The notes: a model not told the origin generated them from the sequence alone. Shown: positions 11,618 to 23,625, counted from the first letter of the stretch. The stretch is DNA of 64,000 nucleotides from Diphasiastrum complanatum (GCA_029204225.1 CM055095.1:73568753-73632752); one strand, 5' to 3'. Made by a program: numbers and translations.

Positions 11618-12560
11618 ATGTCGTCGATCATCAATATTCAAGCTAAGACCACTACGATCCTGGATCCAGAAGGTTCAAACTATTTGATTTGAAAGTTAAA
11701 AATTTCACTCGTGTTGAAGGGTGAAGGTCTATAGCAATGGGTAGAACCAATAGAGGAGAAGCCAGTAGCTACTCTTGGCAAAGAACTTCGGGAATGGAGT
11801 TTAAAAAATGACAAAGCTATAGCAATTATTGCGTCTTTAGTGCATGACAATATAATGCTAGATCTTACATCAATTTCAAACGCAAAGGATTTATGGGAAG
11901 AATTGCAAACCAAGAATGAGACCTGATCTCGTAATCAAATCATGTTCTTGGAAGACTAATTAACTTACCTACAGTGGGACGACAAAGACCTGAACACATT
12001 CGTGCAAAAGATAAAAGATCTGTTTATTTCCTTGCAGACTTCTGGTGCAGAAAATACAATTTCTAAGGAAAAACAGCTTAGTTATTTTCTTTGAGCCCTA
12101 CCCAGGTCATTCCACACAACAAGAACCTTATTGGCGAAAGATGCGACGGTGACACTTCAAAAGGCAATAGATGAAGTTAAGGAGGAAGTAGAAGCTCGTG
12201 AACGCTATGACGACAACGGTAATTCCGAAAATGCTCTATTTACTCAGAAGAATAAATCTTCTAAGAAGTCTAAGTTTGACAACAATCTGGAAAACAACAG
12301 AAAATTTTCGGTGATAAGAAGATCTGCAGTATATGCAGAAGATCAGGTCACACAGAAGAAAAGTGTTGGTTAAATCCAAAGATTGAATGCATTCATTGTC
12401 ATAAATGGGGTCATGCAGCAATAGATTGTTATCGGAATCGCAGAAACAAAAAGGAGCAGAATCGCAACGAATCTTCAGATTCAAACTATGTCAAAGACAA
12501 AGTAGAATGCTCCAGAGCAACAGAAGACAGGACGACAAAGAACTCAATAGCCTATGTTAG
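11618..12560 (+). pseudogene. Copia element 2 gag
   Basis: It opens at ATG 11618 with MSSIINIQAKTTTILD and carries the same gag features as element 1 (GSNYL, LKISLVLKGEGL, WSLKNDKAIAIIASL, NAKDLWEELQTK). Four in-frame stops interrupt it. At about 12318-12435 one frame holds two CCHC knuckles, CSICRRSGHTEEKC and CIHCHKWGHAAIDC, separated by a short linker. The double knuckle links it to element 1 as a close relative. Confidence 0.85.
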
Positions 12561-13014
12561 TGCTGATCTACGTTGTTCATCTAATTCAATTCGAGAAGTA
12601 GTACTTGATTCGGGAGCCACCTCACATTTTGTTTCCTCGAAACAAATTTTGTCTGAGTACAAGAAGACGAACTATTCGAGATTTATTATACTTAAAGATG
12701 GTTCTAAACACGTGGTTGATAGAACTGGTGTATTATGGCTGGACACAAATCAAGGAGACAAGAAATTGGAGGAAGTTCTCTATGTCCCTACTCTTGATAA
12801 AAATCTTCTATCTGTAGCTAAGATAGTCAATACAGGCATGTCAGTAACCTTCACAAAGAACTCTTGTAAACTGTCAAAGGAAGATTTTGATAACCTAGAT
12901 GCTAAAGGCAATAGAGAAGGAAATTTATCCATTCGGTATTGTGATGCCACACAAATGTTAAAAATTGAACACCAACATAAATATGGCATGATATACTCGA
13001 AAATGAAGATATGA
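12561..13014 (+). pseudogene. Copia element 2 protease and start of pre-integrase
   Basis: The frame contains an intact aspartic protease motif VVLDSGATSHFVS (about 12598-12636). It continues with GVLWLDTNQGDKKLEEVLYVPTL and NLLSVAKIVNTGMSVTF, the typical segment before the integrase zinc finger. Similarity stops at a TGA at 13012, directly against unrelated LTR-like sequence, so integrase, RT and RNase H have been removed by truncation. Confidence 0.85.
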
Positions 13015-14211
13015 GCTGGTTAAGTATAAATCATGAAGAGGCCTAAGTCATTTTTCGAGAATATATCTCCTAAGTACTTGTCTTATAAATTAAGGGCTAG
13101 ACCTTTAATAGGAAAAGACATTGCCTTGGATAACCCTTAACTAGGTCTTCCATACGAAACGACTAGTTATGAAAAGACATGTTAAACTAGAGTAACTTTA
13201 ACTCATAATTAAGTATACCTCTTATGGTATAATTGAACATATTTTCAGTTTAATTCTTAACTAGACCCTTTCGCGGGAGCGACACACCTATTGTTTAAGA
13301 GGTGTGTTTGTTTGTCCCGTAGAACATATATTGATCTCACACTTCAGTCTCGATAAATCGAGAGAGAAGAGTTTATGCTTATGTAAGAGATTGAAGAAGT
13401 GAATAGAGTTATGTGATTTATTCTCCCTTATCTCTGTTCTCTGCACTGCTGAGTGTGAGTGATCTTGAGTCTCCTAACAATCTCTAACACATTTCATGAA
13501 TTACTTTCTGATCAGACAGACGCTCTAGTGCATTACAGTCGTTTGTTGTGTTTCCATAAAGTATGCTCTAAAGAACTGTCTTAAAATCATCTTATTCGTC
13601 TGTCACGAATACTTTCTTTTAGACGCTCGAATAATAACTATCTTTGTGCAGTCTAGCATGATCATTGAATTAAGTTGTATGTATACAAATGAGATGACAG
13701 TCTCTGTTTGAAGAATTGAGTCTCTGATCTGTTTTCCTGATTGGCATTGACATAAGTTTCTAACGTGCTCTAAAACCATTCATGCTCTTTAACCATTAAG
13801 TTGGGCTTTAGTTGTTGAGGACTATTGTCTAGGAACGAATAGTTTGCGAACTCGATTAATGAATTGTCTGCACAGTCACAAATACATCGAACAATCCCCG
13901 ATTCTCTGTTGACATCTTAGTCAGCCAGAGTGTAGTCTGTTGTACTACTCTAATAACATTTCATTTGTAGAACACGCTTCCTTCAATTCGATAGAGGCCA
14001 GATTGTTGTTATGAATTCATTAACATTACCCATTCCAAATATAAGTAATACTGGTTACTTTTTAATGTCTGTCGACAACCAGAATGACATTCGAAACCAC
14101 CTACCATAATTACACCAAAAACACAACTTTCTAACGTTGTCATCTATGGGAACGATACTTTTCACTACAGAATCTATATTAACCCTGTTGGTATAGCATG
14201 ACATATACCAA
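13015..14211 (+). repeat. Probable 5-prime LTR of the Athila/Tat-like gypsy element
   Basis: About 1.2 kb of non-coding sequence ends exactly before a gypsy primer site. Its right end carries an inverted repeat, TTGGTATA at 14188-14195 with TATACCAA at 14204-14211. The matching 3-prime LTR is absent because the element is cut in integrase, so the left border (about 13015) is taken from where copia similarity stops. Confidence 0.5.
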
Positions 14212-14215
14212 TTTT

Positions 14216-14233
14216 TGGCGCCGTTGCCGGGGA
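14216..14233 (+). other. Primer-binding site of the gypsy element
   Basis: TGGCGCCGTTGCCGGGGA is the well-known primer site of plant Athila/Tat-type elements, complementary to a tRNA 3-prime end (tRNA-Asp in my recall). It lies 53 bp before the gag ATG. Confidence 0.85.
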
Positions 14234-14285
14234 TATTTTAGGAAAGTTATAAGAAATCTGACACATCCATTCCCATCTCTAATGT

Positions 14286-15668
14286 ATGTCAGATAGAGAA
14301 TCAAGATTAGAAAGATACCGTAAGCTTAGAGAGGAGTTTTTACGAAGACAGAGTGAAAGTACTAGTCGTAGAAATCTAGACGAAATCACTGCTCAGTTAC
14401 TTAAACTCCTAATTAGCTTCGGTATGGAGGGTCCTGCTGCACGCTTCACTTCTATCTCTAAAATTAAATATGATTATTTTAAAGGGACCAGTTCCGATGA
14501 TGCAGATAGCTATGTCTCACAATTTGAGTGAATAGCCAATGCGAATAACGAGGGAACTGACGTAGACAAACTATGAATTTTCCCTGGTTTGCTAAGAAAG
14601 CAGACGCGTATCTGGTGTAGCCAGGTAGAACCAGGCCGTGTAGGAACCTGGTACCTGTTGAAAGATGCATTTTTGAACTAGTTTAGAGAGATAGGTTACA
14701 AATCTAGAATTCTTGGACGACTGAACAATGTTCAGAAGAAGAGTAAAGAATCTCTTTACAAATATACACGTAAGGTTAAAAACCTCATAGGAAAACTAAC
14801 CGGTGTATATCTTGTGGATATGCAAATCGAATGGTTTTTTGCTGGTCTACCACCAAAGATTGATCGATACTGCAGACAAGGGGACATGAACTCCTTAGCA
14901 GCTATTATAGCTAGTGCAAAAAATTTTGAGACTTCAAAATTAGCGCGAAAGCGGTGATCAACGAAGAAATCTCGAAAGTCTAAAACTGATTTCAGTGACA
15001 GCGATGCCGATTCAGATTCTGATTCCAGTAGTAGTTCTTCAAGCACGGAATCTGAAAGTAGCGATTCATCGAAATCATATGCTGACAAAGGAGAGAAAAA
15101 GAATAAACGACGAACTAAACGAAAGGACGACACAAAAGTCGTCGAGGATAAGTCATCAACTTCCAAAGTGGAAAAGCTTTGGAAAAGTAATATGGCTGAC
15201 CTTAAAAAAAAATTTAATGACTTGAAAGTGCAGATCTCAGAAGTTGCAGATAAAAGACCAAAGGCGTCTTCTTCTAACTCAAGAATGTGGTGTACAAAAT
15301 GTGGAACATCTGGACACACCAAGGAAGACTGCACTTCTGTTAATGTCAAATACATTGAAGATCCTGCCCAAGAGGTACTTTTTATTTTTCAGAATGATGC
15401 GACTACTAACTATGTACAGGGTACTGCAGCATCAGCCCAGCAGGACAGACCCAAATTTGCACCAAGAAGACATAATCCTCCTAAATTTGTTGGACTAGCG
15501 AAGTCTCAAACCTCGAATAAACCAGTTTCGGGCAACTACTACAACTGTGGAGAGCCGGGACATTTTTCTCCTGACTGTCCTCAACCACGGAAGCCAATTG
15601 GTTACGTACCATTATGCTTGAATTGCAGAGAACCTGGTCACAAGTATCCTGACTGCCCTCAGCCGTAG
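14286..15668 (+). pseudogene. Athila/Tat-like gypsy gag
   Basis: It starts MSDRESRLERYRKLREEF. A gag core follows with stops at about 14530 and 14575 (SLYKYTRKVKNLIGKL; IEWFFAGLPPKIDRYCRQGDM), then a Ser/Asp-rich linker (about 14985-15070) and basic sequence. Three zinc knuckles come last: CTKCGTSGHTKEDC at 15291-15332, a second in which the first Cys has become Tyr (YYNCGEPGHFSPDC, about 15537-15578), and CLNCREPGHKYPDC at about 15618-15659, followed at once by a stop. Several stops and one frame change make it non-functional. Confidence 0.85.
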
Positions 15669-17244
15669 AAGCCACGACCCAAATATCAATATGTAGCAAC
15701 ACCAGCTGCTGCAGACATGAAAGCAAAAGCTGCAACAGATGCTGTTGTACAGAGAATTGACGTTATTGAAGGAAAATTGGCAAAGACTGAAGATCAATCC
15801 TGGCCAAGTAACGTAGAAAAGATTTTTAAAGTCACCACGAGAAGCAAAAGCTCCTCGAAACCTGATCAGAAATCTTCGACAAAGCGCAGAAAATCTGCGA
15901 AGACGAAATCTTCTAGCAAGATGACAAACAAATCCACAACTAAAGAAGATCTCAAGGATGACCCTGACTATGACCGTGATGCTGCAAAGCTATTTGCAAA
16001 AGATATCTCGGCAGAAACAAAGGAAATCATCAACGCTGAACTAAAGACTGCTCCTGCAGAGAAGGTGGTCACTTTCGAAGAAGAAGACGAAGAAATCACG
16101 AAGACGAAATTGTCTAGTGTTGTTATTATAAACCAACCTCAAAATTAAAGACAAAAGAATATGACATCATAACTGATATCATATCTCTTCAACCAAACAT
16201 TACTTTTGAACAGTTGTTGGCAGATAACACTTATTACAGAAAGCAGCTGAAAGGCCTTTCTGTGTCTAAGAAGAAGAAGAAAATTTCTTTGCCAGATGCT
16301 TATGTTTTGTCCATTGATTTAGGTGATCTCGGTGCACCTGAAATTGATGTTACTATTGTAGGATGCCTGATCAGAAAAGTGCCAATTGACTCTGGTTCCA
16401 GTGTAAATATAATAACAGAAGACACAGCTCATGCTCTGGGGCAGCTTATGTGAAAAATTGGATGGGGAGACAGGATCTGATCTTTTTCACAATCTAATAT
16501 GGTTTGACTGACATTCACCCAACACAGCGAAACATCAAGTTAGCTGATTCGACACGACAAAAATTTGTTGGTGAGCTGAAGGATGTCATTGTCTACATTC
16601 AAGCCAAGCCATTCACCATGAATTTCATTGTTATCAAACCACTCGGCTTGTCATCCTATTCTGTGCTGATTGGACGACCTTGGCTTTATCAATCAAATGC
16701 TAGTGTACATTGGAAATCCAGAGAGCTAAGATTTTAGACTGGTGAGACCAATAACCAAGGTAAGCCAGCAGAACAAATCATAACCTGGAGTCGTGACAAA
16801 TATGAAAGTGAAACTCCTTTGTCCGACACCAGTTTTACATCAGAAGAATCTTCGTATGCCTTGAATATTTTTTTTTATAAATCAGATATTGAAGTGCAGT
16901 ACTTTGAATGTTATGAGAATGCTAATGACAAAGAATTCTTCGATGCCTACAACGATGAAGTTGATGTTTCGTATGAAGTAATTAACGTTGCAGACACAAA
17001 CTCGAAAGAGTCTGACGATTCGAGTGACGAATCTGAACACAAATTTGGTAACAAGAACCAGGTTGACGACAAAAAAACATCTATGGAGTCAACCATGCGC
17101 GAAATTCATGGCCATACCAAGGCTAGTATGACTGAAGGTATCATCTTACTAGATTCTACTGAACTGATTAAACTTGCACCTGGCAGATTTGTGCATGTTT
17201 CAAAGTCACTTGGAGAATCTTGGCGAAATTCACTGAACTATTAA
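15669..17244 (+). pseudogene. Gypsy linker and aspartic protease
   Basis: A lysine/serine-rich linker (15717-16148) leads to a retropepsin-like segment (16214-16737). This has the active site VPIDSGSSVNIIT near 16381-16420, the flap-to-C-terminal part KPFTMNFIVIKP and the closing YSVLIGRPWLYQ. Two stops split it. An acidic stretch (16819-17244) ends close to the start of RT. Arrangement and wording fit the protease of Athila/Tat-type elements. Confidence 0.8.
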
Positions 17245-18916
17245 AGGAGTATCAAGATGTTTTTGCCTGGTCGCTCGACGATTTGAAGGGTATACCTACA
17301 GAATTCGGAGAGCACCGAATTGATCTAAAGGAAGATGTTGTACCTGTTCGATAGAGACAATATCGTCTCAATCTTAAATACTCTCTAATGGTCAAGGACG
17401 AACTTAACAAACACCTTAAGACAGGTATAATCTATCCCGTCTTAAGTAGTGAATGAGTTTCACCCATTGTTGTCAACCCGAAGAAGAAGACTGGCAAAAT
17501 ACGAATATGCTAGGATTTTCGAAAACTCAATGCTGCCACCAGGAAGGACCATCATCCTTTGCCTTTTACGGATTCCATCCTAGACCAGGTTGCTGGTCAA
17601 GAGCGTTACAGTTTCTGTGACGGTTTTTCTGGATATAATCAAGTGGGAGTGCAAAAGGAGGATCGCTCAAAGACCACATTCACGACAGATTGGGGCACTT
17701 ATGCCTACAACAAAATGTCTTTTGGTCTTTGTAATGCTCCAACGACTTTTCAACGAATCATGATGTTAATTTTCGCTGCCTTCCTGAGAACTTTTCTCGA
17801 AATATTTATTGATGATTTCTGTGTGTACAGTGATATAAAGACACACCTGTAGAAGCTGAAATTAACATTGCAACGGTGTTGAGATACTTGTTTATCTCTT
17901 CATCCAGAGAAATGTTTTTTTGGTATGAAAGAAGGAATATTGCTTGGACACAGAATATCTAACAGAGGAATAGAAGTCGACAAAGATAAAGTTGAGCTTA
18001 TAAAGAACCTCCTGATACCAACCAATTTGCATGAACTAAGAGCTTTCTCAGGACATATTGGCTATTATAGGAGATTTATTCAAAATCATGCTTCTATTGC
18101 TACCTCTCTTACACATCTACTGAAGAAACAAGTGGAATACTTGTGGACGAATGAACAGCAGAAAGCATTTGAAGATCTTAAGCAAAGATTGATCAATGCT
18201 CCTATTTTGAGACCACCCAACTGGGCTATTTTATTTCACAGTTATGTGGATGTTTCTGCATTTGCTATTGGCTTCTGTTTAAGCCAGAAGGACGACTAGA
18301 AGAAGGATCATCCCATCTACTATGTGAGTCGACAGCTCAGTGCATCAGAAAAAAATTATTCGGCTACAGAAAGGGAAGCACTTGGCATGATTTTCACTGT
18401 TAAAATTTTTTGACATTATTTGCTAGGATATGCATTTATTTTTCATGTGGATCATTATGCTCTTAAGTATCTTGTAAATAAACCAGATCTATCAGGACGA
18501 ATTGCTCAATGGGTTCTACTTCTACAAGAATTCACTTATCAAGTAGAGCTTCGTCAAGGAAAGTACCATACAAATGCTGATTATCTATCGCAACTCAGCA
18601 CTGGAAAAAATGAAGATCCTATCAATGATGATTTTCCAGACGAACATTTATTCGAGATTTCATCTATAAATTCGCTATATTTAGATATCATTACTTATCT
18701 CAAGGATCAGATATATCCGGATGGTTATGATTTGGAGCAAAAGACAGTTTTTCAATATAAGGTAGCATCTTATACAATTATTAACAATGTTCTGTACAAG
18801 TTTGGTGCAGATCATCAGCTTCGAAGATGTCTCGAATCCGAAGACATTAAAAAGGTCGTTACAGCCTTACACTCAGAAGATGCTGGTGGACATTTTGCTT
18901 TGAAGAACACAGTTAA
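17245..18916 (+). pseudogene. Gypsy reverse transcriptase, RNase H and start of integrase
   Basis: RT starts near QDVFAWSLDDLKGIP. Motifs in order are VVNPKKKTGKIRIC.DFRKLN, DGFSGYNQV, FGLCNAPTTFQRIMM and the active site IFIDDFCVYS (about 17797-17826). The thumb (PEKCFFGMKEGILLGHRIS; LRAFSGHIGYYRRFIQ) is followed by RNase H (YVDVSAFAIGFCLSQ; ATEREALGMIFTV; HVDHYALKYLV) and the tail ADYLSQLS. Integrase begins with LHSEDAGGHFALKNTVN and is cut at about 18916. Stops at about 17352, 17455, 17510, 17849, 18297 and 18411 inactivate it. The Phe after the DD pair (IDDF) is usual for the Athila/Tat side of gypsy. Confidence 0.88.
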
Positions 18917-19985
18917 TAGTTACAAGCTTAGATACAGGTGCAAATGTTTCTTCATAATCCAATCCTTTTATTTGAAGAAATCCCTTAGCAACAAGCCTAG
19001 CTTTGTACTTACTAATAGATCCACCTTGATTGTACTTAATTCTATAAATCCACTTACATGCAAGTGGTTTCTTTCTTCTTGGAAGATTTACAAGATTCCA
19101 AGTATGATTCTCTTCTAATGCATCATACTCTACTTGCATTGCATCTCTCCAAACTTTAGATTTATATGCTTCTTCAAAAGATGATGGTTCTTCAAGCAAT
19201 GTAGCTAAGAAGGAATAAGAGGTTTAAGATGTAAGTCTTTCTTTTGCTTTCCCTTGTCCACATAGGTAAGCCTTGAGGGCTCGGCCTTGCTCCTTGATGA
19301 TCTTCTCGGCCCCTTTTGACTCGGATCCAAATCTCCATCCTCGGGTTTGTCATGATCCTCCTCGGGTTTGTCAAGATCCTCCTCGGATTTGTCAAGATCT
19401 TCAATGCACAATGGGTTAGATCCATTTGACAAGCTCTTAGCAAATTGTGACTCATCAAAAAGTACATCATTGCTTACCTTTACTTTCTTGGATGTAGGAT
19501 CATATATCCTATATCCCTTGCTATTTTCTCCATAGCCAACAAAGGTTCCTTTGAAGGAGGTAGCATCTTCTTTCCTTCTAGTCTCCAAAGGAATGTGTAC
19601 ATAACAAGTACATCCAAAGATCTTAAAATCTTTTACATTGGGTTTCTTACCAAACAAGGCTTGATAAGGTGAGATCCCATCTATAGCAAGTCTATTACAC
19701 AAAAAAATAATTAGCACATGTTATGGCTTCTCCCCAAAATGAGATGGGAAGTGATGCATCAAGCCTCAAAGACTTTGCACACTCACATAGACTAGTAATC
19801 AGCATTCAAGTAAACTAGATAGGCTGGTTTGTGGTATAGATCTTGCATACTCCCTTACAACCCAGACAAAAGTCTTTCATTTTATTGGAGGTGTACTCTC
19901 CTCCATTATCACATCTTAGTGCTTTGATAGAAGTACTAAGTTGTTTCTCTACTAGAGACTTGAACTTAATGAAAGCTTCATAAAC
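18917..19985 (-). pseudogene. Copia pol, internally deleted (minus strand)
   Basis: Read from 19985 leftwards: a piece of integrase core (EKQLSTSIKALRCDNGGEY), a gap, then the integrase C-terminal part (DGISPYQALFGKKPNVKDFKIFGCTCYVHIP, GYRIYDPTSKKV, 19205-19717). An acidic tract with a repeated DLDKPEED unit (about 19335-19400) follows. RT begins with FEEAYKSKVWRDAMQVEYDAL, PLACKWIYRIKYN and YKARLVAKGF, and ends at FAPVSKLVTI against the gypsy integrase. Protease, pre-integrase and most of RT and RNase H are gone. Confidence 0.85.
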
Positions 19986-20875
19986 AAGACTTTTCTTTGA
20001 TAGTAATTGAATCCATCCTCTTCTTCTTCCTCTTGAGCAATGTTCCCTTGATCTCCTTTGTCTTGTTGATTCTTCTTCAAGTAGCATTCTGAGGCAAAGT
20101 GTCCTTTCTTTCCACAAAAGAAACACTTTAGTTTTGCCTTGTTCTTCACTTTGCCTTTGGAGGTAGATCCTCCATTCTTCATCTCGGCCTCGTTGCCTTG
20201 ATTTTTCTTGAATGGATTTTGCTTCTTCTTGCCTTTAGATGTAAAGTTAGCTTTCTCCTCTCCTCCATTAAGTGACATGCTATCCATTCTTGTCTTGAGG
20301 TGTAGAAGCCTACTCTCCTCGGCCACAAGAACATTGTGCAACTTTTCAATGGATGGAAGAGAGTCTTGAGTGGCAAATGATTGGACTAAGTTGGTGAACT
20401 CATCACCTAGACCAATCAATATGATTTGTACTAGTTCTCGATCTTGGATCTTCTCTCCTATTGCACTTAACTCTTTGTTAAGAGATTTGATCCTAAGGAC
20501 ATACTCTTGTCCACTCTCTCCACTTCCTTTCATGCTTTGGAAAACTTGATTTCTTAGCATGAGGATTCTTGAAGTATTGTTGGATTCATAAATGCTCCTT
20601 AATGAATCCCAAGCCTCTTTGGATGAGGTACAAGAAGACACCTCTTTCAAGAGGTCATTGCATACATTTAACTTTATGCAATGTAGAGCTAATCTTGCTC
20701 TCTTCTTGTATTTGGCTTGTTCTTGGGGAGTTTGAGGCTCTTCCTCTACTCCTTGAACTATGTCATATAGATCATGGATCACTAGGAGTGATTCCATTCT
20801 CACTTTCCAAATGGAATAATTTGTGGAAGTGAGTCTCTCACTTGATTCCAGCAAATATCCACCCATGGATGACAT
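19986..20875 (-). pseudogene. Copia gag, long open frame (minus strand)
   Basis: An almost undamaged gag of about 295 residues starts at ATG 20875 (MSSMGGYLLESSERLTSTN). It includes NYSIWKVRMESLLVIHD, SSKEAWDSLRSIYESNN, LIGLGDEFTNLVQSFATQD and one CCHC knuckle CFFCGKKGHFASEC (about 20084-20125), then an acidic tail (EEEEEDGFNYY). After this the text jumps directly into integrase, so the protease region was deleted. It shares its family with the gag pieces at 21236-21635 and 23190-23625. Confidence 0.88.
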
Positions 20876-21235
20876 TTTAGAATGAATGCTCTTTTAAAAA
20901 TCACAAAGATTTTTGAATTTTAAAAGATCTATGAAAAGGCCTAAAGCTTACTAGAATGCCTATAGGCTTGTCTCTATCAAACTAGCAAGCTTGAATGACA
21001 CTCAAAGATCTTACCAAAAATTCCTAGCTTCCACTCTCACAAAAAATATTGCTTTACACTTTTCTTAGAGATTTCACTTCAACTAAGGATCTGAACAAAT
21101 CAGCCTCTAAGATCTGATCTTAGACTCTAAAAAGGAATGCTTCAATAATCCAAAACACTATTTGGTCATAGGCATTAGCTAGAATGAATCTAGATCAATA
21201 CTATGCTTCAAAAAGCACCAAAAATGAACTAGTAT
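20876..21235 (-). other. Leader of the minus-strand copia element
   Basis: Non-coding sequence upstream, in the minus sense, of the gag ATG at 20875. No primer site or LTR end is visible here, so the 5-prime end of this element has been lost or rearranged. Confidence 0.4.
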
Positions 21236-21635
21236 TGTGAATATCCTTGACTCTCAAAACATAATTAGATGCACTCTCATCACTCTTTTGACTACTTTGG
21301 AATATTTGATTTCTAAGAGTGAGGAGCCTAGAGGTGTTCTTAGCCTCATAGATGGACTTGAGACAATCCCAAGCTTCCTTGGATGTAGAACAATCACCAA
21401 TCTCCCTCAATATCTCATTAGAGACATTCATCTTAATGTAGTGGAGAGCCATCGTAGTTCTCTCCTTGTATTTTTGTACTTCTTGAAGGACTTGAGGCTC
21501 CTCCTCAATACCAAGTACAATGTCCATCACATCTTGGAGTATCAAGATGGACTCCATCCTCAACTTCCATATTGAATAATTGGAAGTAGACAATCTCTCA
21601 CTTGGTTGCAACAAGTATGAACTCATTGAAGTCAT
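21236..21635 (-). pseudogene. Copia gag, N-terminal half (minus strand)
   Basis: From ATG 21635 (MTSMSSYLLQPSERLSTSN) the frame runs through NYSIWKLRMESILILQD, MALHYIKMNVSNEIL, SSTSKEAW-like CSTSKEAWDCLKSIYEAKN and ASNYVLRVKD, where gag similarity ends. The missing second half begins at the homologous codons on the opposite strand at about 23195. Gag residues align with those of the 20875 gag but are clearly diverged from it. Confidence 0.85.
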
Positions 21636-22378
21636 GTAAAGTGGAGATAAATAAAAGTGGAACAAAAAATGTTGCTTCTCTCTCACTATAGGATCCAATA
21701 ATGGTGTGCTACCATCTCCTATGCAAGATCTTGCAACAAACTGTGAGATGATTCTCACTAGTTATCTCAATCTCTCCAAAACTAGATCTACTTCACATCA
21801 AATGATGGAGTATGGGCAAAGTTAGGATCAAACACTCTTACCACGTGTGAAATACACTAAGAAACCAAATTTGACTCAAATACAATGATATTGCATGAAA
21901 CAAAATGGCTAAGATCTCAAAACAGTGCCTAGATCACATATAGATGAGATTGGTAAGCATTCAACTGTGATTTTGGATCAAACAGGCAATCTTTTGACCA
22001 AACCAAATGTGTCCACCCAGGTCTAGGTGCCCTACCTAATCCTCTTCAAAAGCTTATAACTTTTGATTGGCTCAACCAAATGGAATGAAACTGATTGCAT
22101 CAAAAACTAGACAAAAATAGCTTCAAGACAAGCTATCTAGCAAGATTTTTGGATCAAACATGAAAGAGAACTCCCAAACTGAAATTGGATGTTCCTCACA
22201 CGTGTCTGAGCACCTGATTCCGTACAGTACCAGGTCAGACCCAATCAATGTCCTTTTGATCTCTTTTGATCCAAAATTGAACAAGATAGCTAGGAAAATG
22301 GGCCTTGACAATTTCTAGCTCAAGATTGATGAATAGTTTTCACTCAAATGGATCAAAATGCATGGTAACCTTAGGTAG
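21636..22378 (-). other. Copia leader between primer site and gag
   Basis: A long leader of 743 bp, non-coding, with a CACGTG box at 21842-21847 and another at 22199-22204. Confidence 0.5.
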
Positions 22379-22390
22379 GCTCTGATACCA
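22379..22390 (-). other. Primer-binding site (minus strand)
   Basis: GCTCTGATACCA reads TGGTATCAGAGC on the minus strand and directly abuts the LTR end TGTTGAATTTCACACG at 22391. Confidence 0.85.
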
Positions 22391-23155
22391 TGTTGAATTT
22401 CACACGTGTGGACTGTCCACTACATGTACTTGTGATCTCGTAAGGTGTGTAGATGCACCAAGATCAAGACTAGATTGAGATTCAAGATCAATCTTGAATC
22501 CTATGGAAAAAACACACTACTACATGCATTCAATCACTTCCAACTCTCACTCACACGTGTGGGAAGTGTTCCAAAAGTATTCTAAGTAAAAACAAGCTGC
22601 TATCCTCAGGTAGAGAGAGAAAAACCATCATGAGCTCTCGGGTAGAGAGAGAAAGCTAGAAATTCAATGACACTCAAAATCCACTCAATCTCAAAATCAA
22701 TTAGATCCAAAAGGAGGAGTACAATGATACTAATAGATTCATGAGCTACCACTATGCTTAACTATGATTGGATCACACTTTGCCACCTCTTAATCCTATT
22801 GGACCATTGATCCATGCACCTCTAAATTCTATTGGACTATATTCAAGCACACCTCAATTTTCTATTGGACCTCACAAGGTTCCACCTCTAAATCCTATTG
22901 GACCTCTTAAGCTTCATCAAACAAAAGCATGACACTTGTCTACACTCTAATTGGCACAAGTTTGGCTCTATTTTGGCTCAATATTGACATTACAAGTGGA
23001 AATGGATAATTTGCCATCTATGCCAAATTTGACCCTATCAACATCCTACACCTAAATGCTTGACTATGAAATTCTATGAGACCCCTATATCAAACATTTT
23101 GATTTACTTTACAATTCTCCACACGTGGGAGCATCCTCCACACATGTGAGATTCA
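22391..23155 (-). repeat. Copia LTR (minus strand)
   Basis: The inner end is set by the adjacent primer site: on the minus strand the LTR ends CACACGTGTGAAATTCAACA. The outer end is placed where the minus strand reads TGAATCTCACATGTGTGG, which mirrors the inner end, but there is no second LTR to confirm it. CACGTG boxes lie at 22403-22408, 22554-22559 and 23122-23127. Confidence 0.55.
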
Positions 23156-23189
23156 CTTACAAACTTCTATCATTAAAAAATACCAAGCT

Positions 23190-23625
23190 AGATTTTTGCC
23201 AATTTCTCACAAGAATCAAGTCTCTCAATAGGGAGTTAGCTTCCATTGGAAAGAAGATTTAAGATAGTGAGCTTGTCCAGATTGTTCTCAATGGTCTAGG
23301 GAGTGACTTTACAAATATGGTCCAAAGCTTTGCAATCCAAGACACTTTGCCCACTATAGAAAAGCTTCACAGTGTATTAGTGGTTGAAGAGTGTAGGATG
23401 GTGCATACCAATGCAAAAATGAATGCTATTTCTCTGCAAGATGGTGATGAGAAAGCTAATTTCTCATTCAAAGGCAAGAAGAAGACCAATGGCAAGAAGA
23501 AGCACTTCAAGGAGACCAAGGAGGAGGATGAGGCTTCAAGCTCAAAGGGCAAGATCAAAGATAAGTCCAAGTACAAATGTTTTTTCTGTGAAAAGAAAGT
23601 ACATTTTGCATCTTTTGGGGCCCAC
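23190..23625 (+). pseudogene. Copia gag, C-terminal half (plus strand)
   Basis: Text begins at LTRIKSLNRELASIGKK and continues ELVQIVLNGLGSDFTNMVQ, PTIEKLHSVLVVEECRM, a basic linker, and a decayed knuckle CFFCEKKVHFAS whose last Cys is lost at the junction near 23615. One early stop (GKKI then TAA) is present. It is the same family as the gag at 21236-21635 and supplies the part that copy lacks. Confidence 0.85.

Noticed and set aside
14756-15355. 199-residue minus-strand frame, Ser/Leu rich
   Set aside because: Antisense shadow of the gypsy gag.
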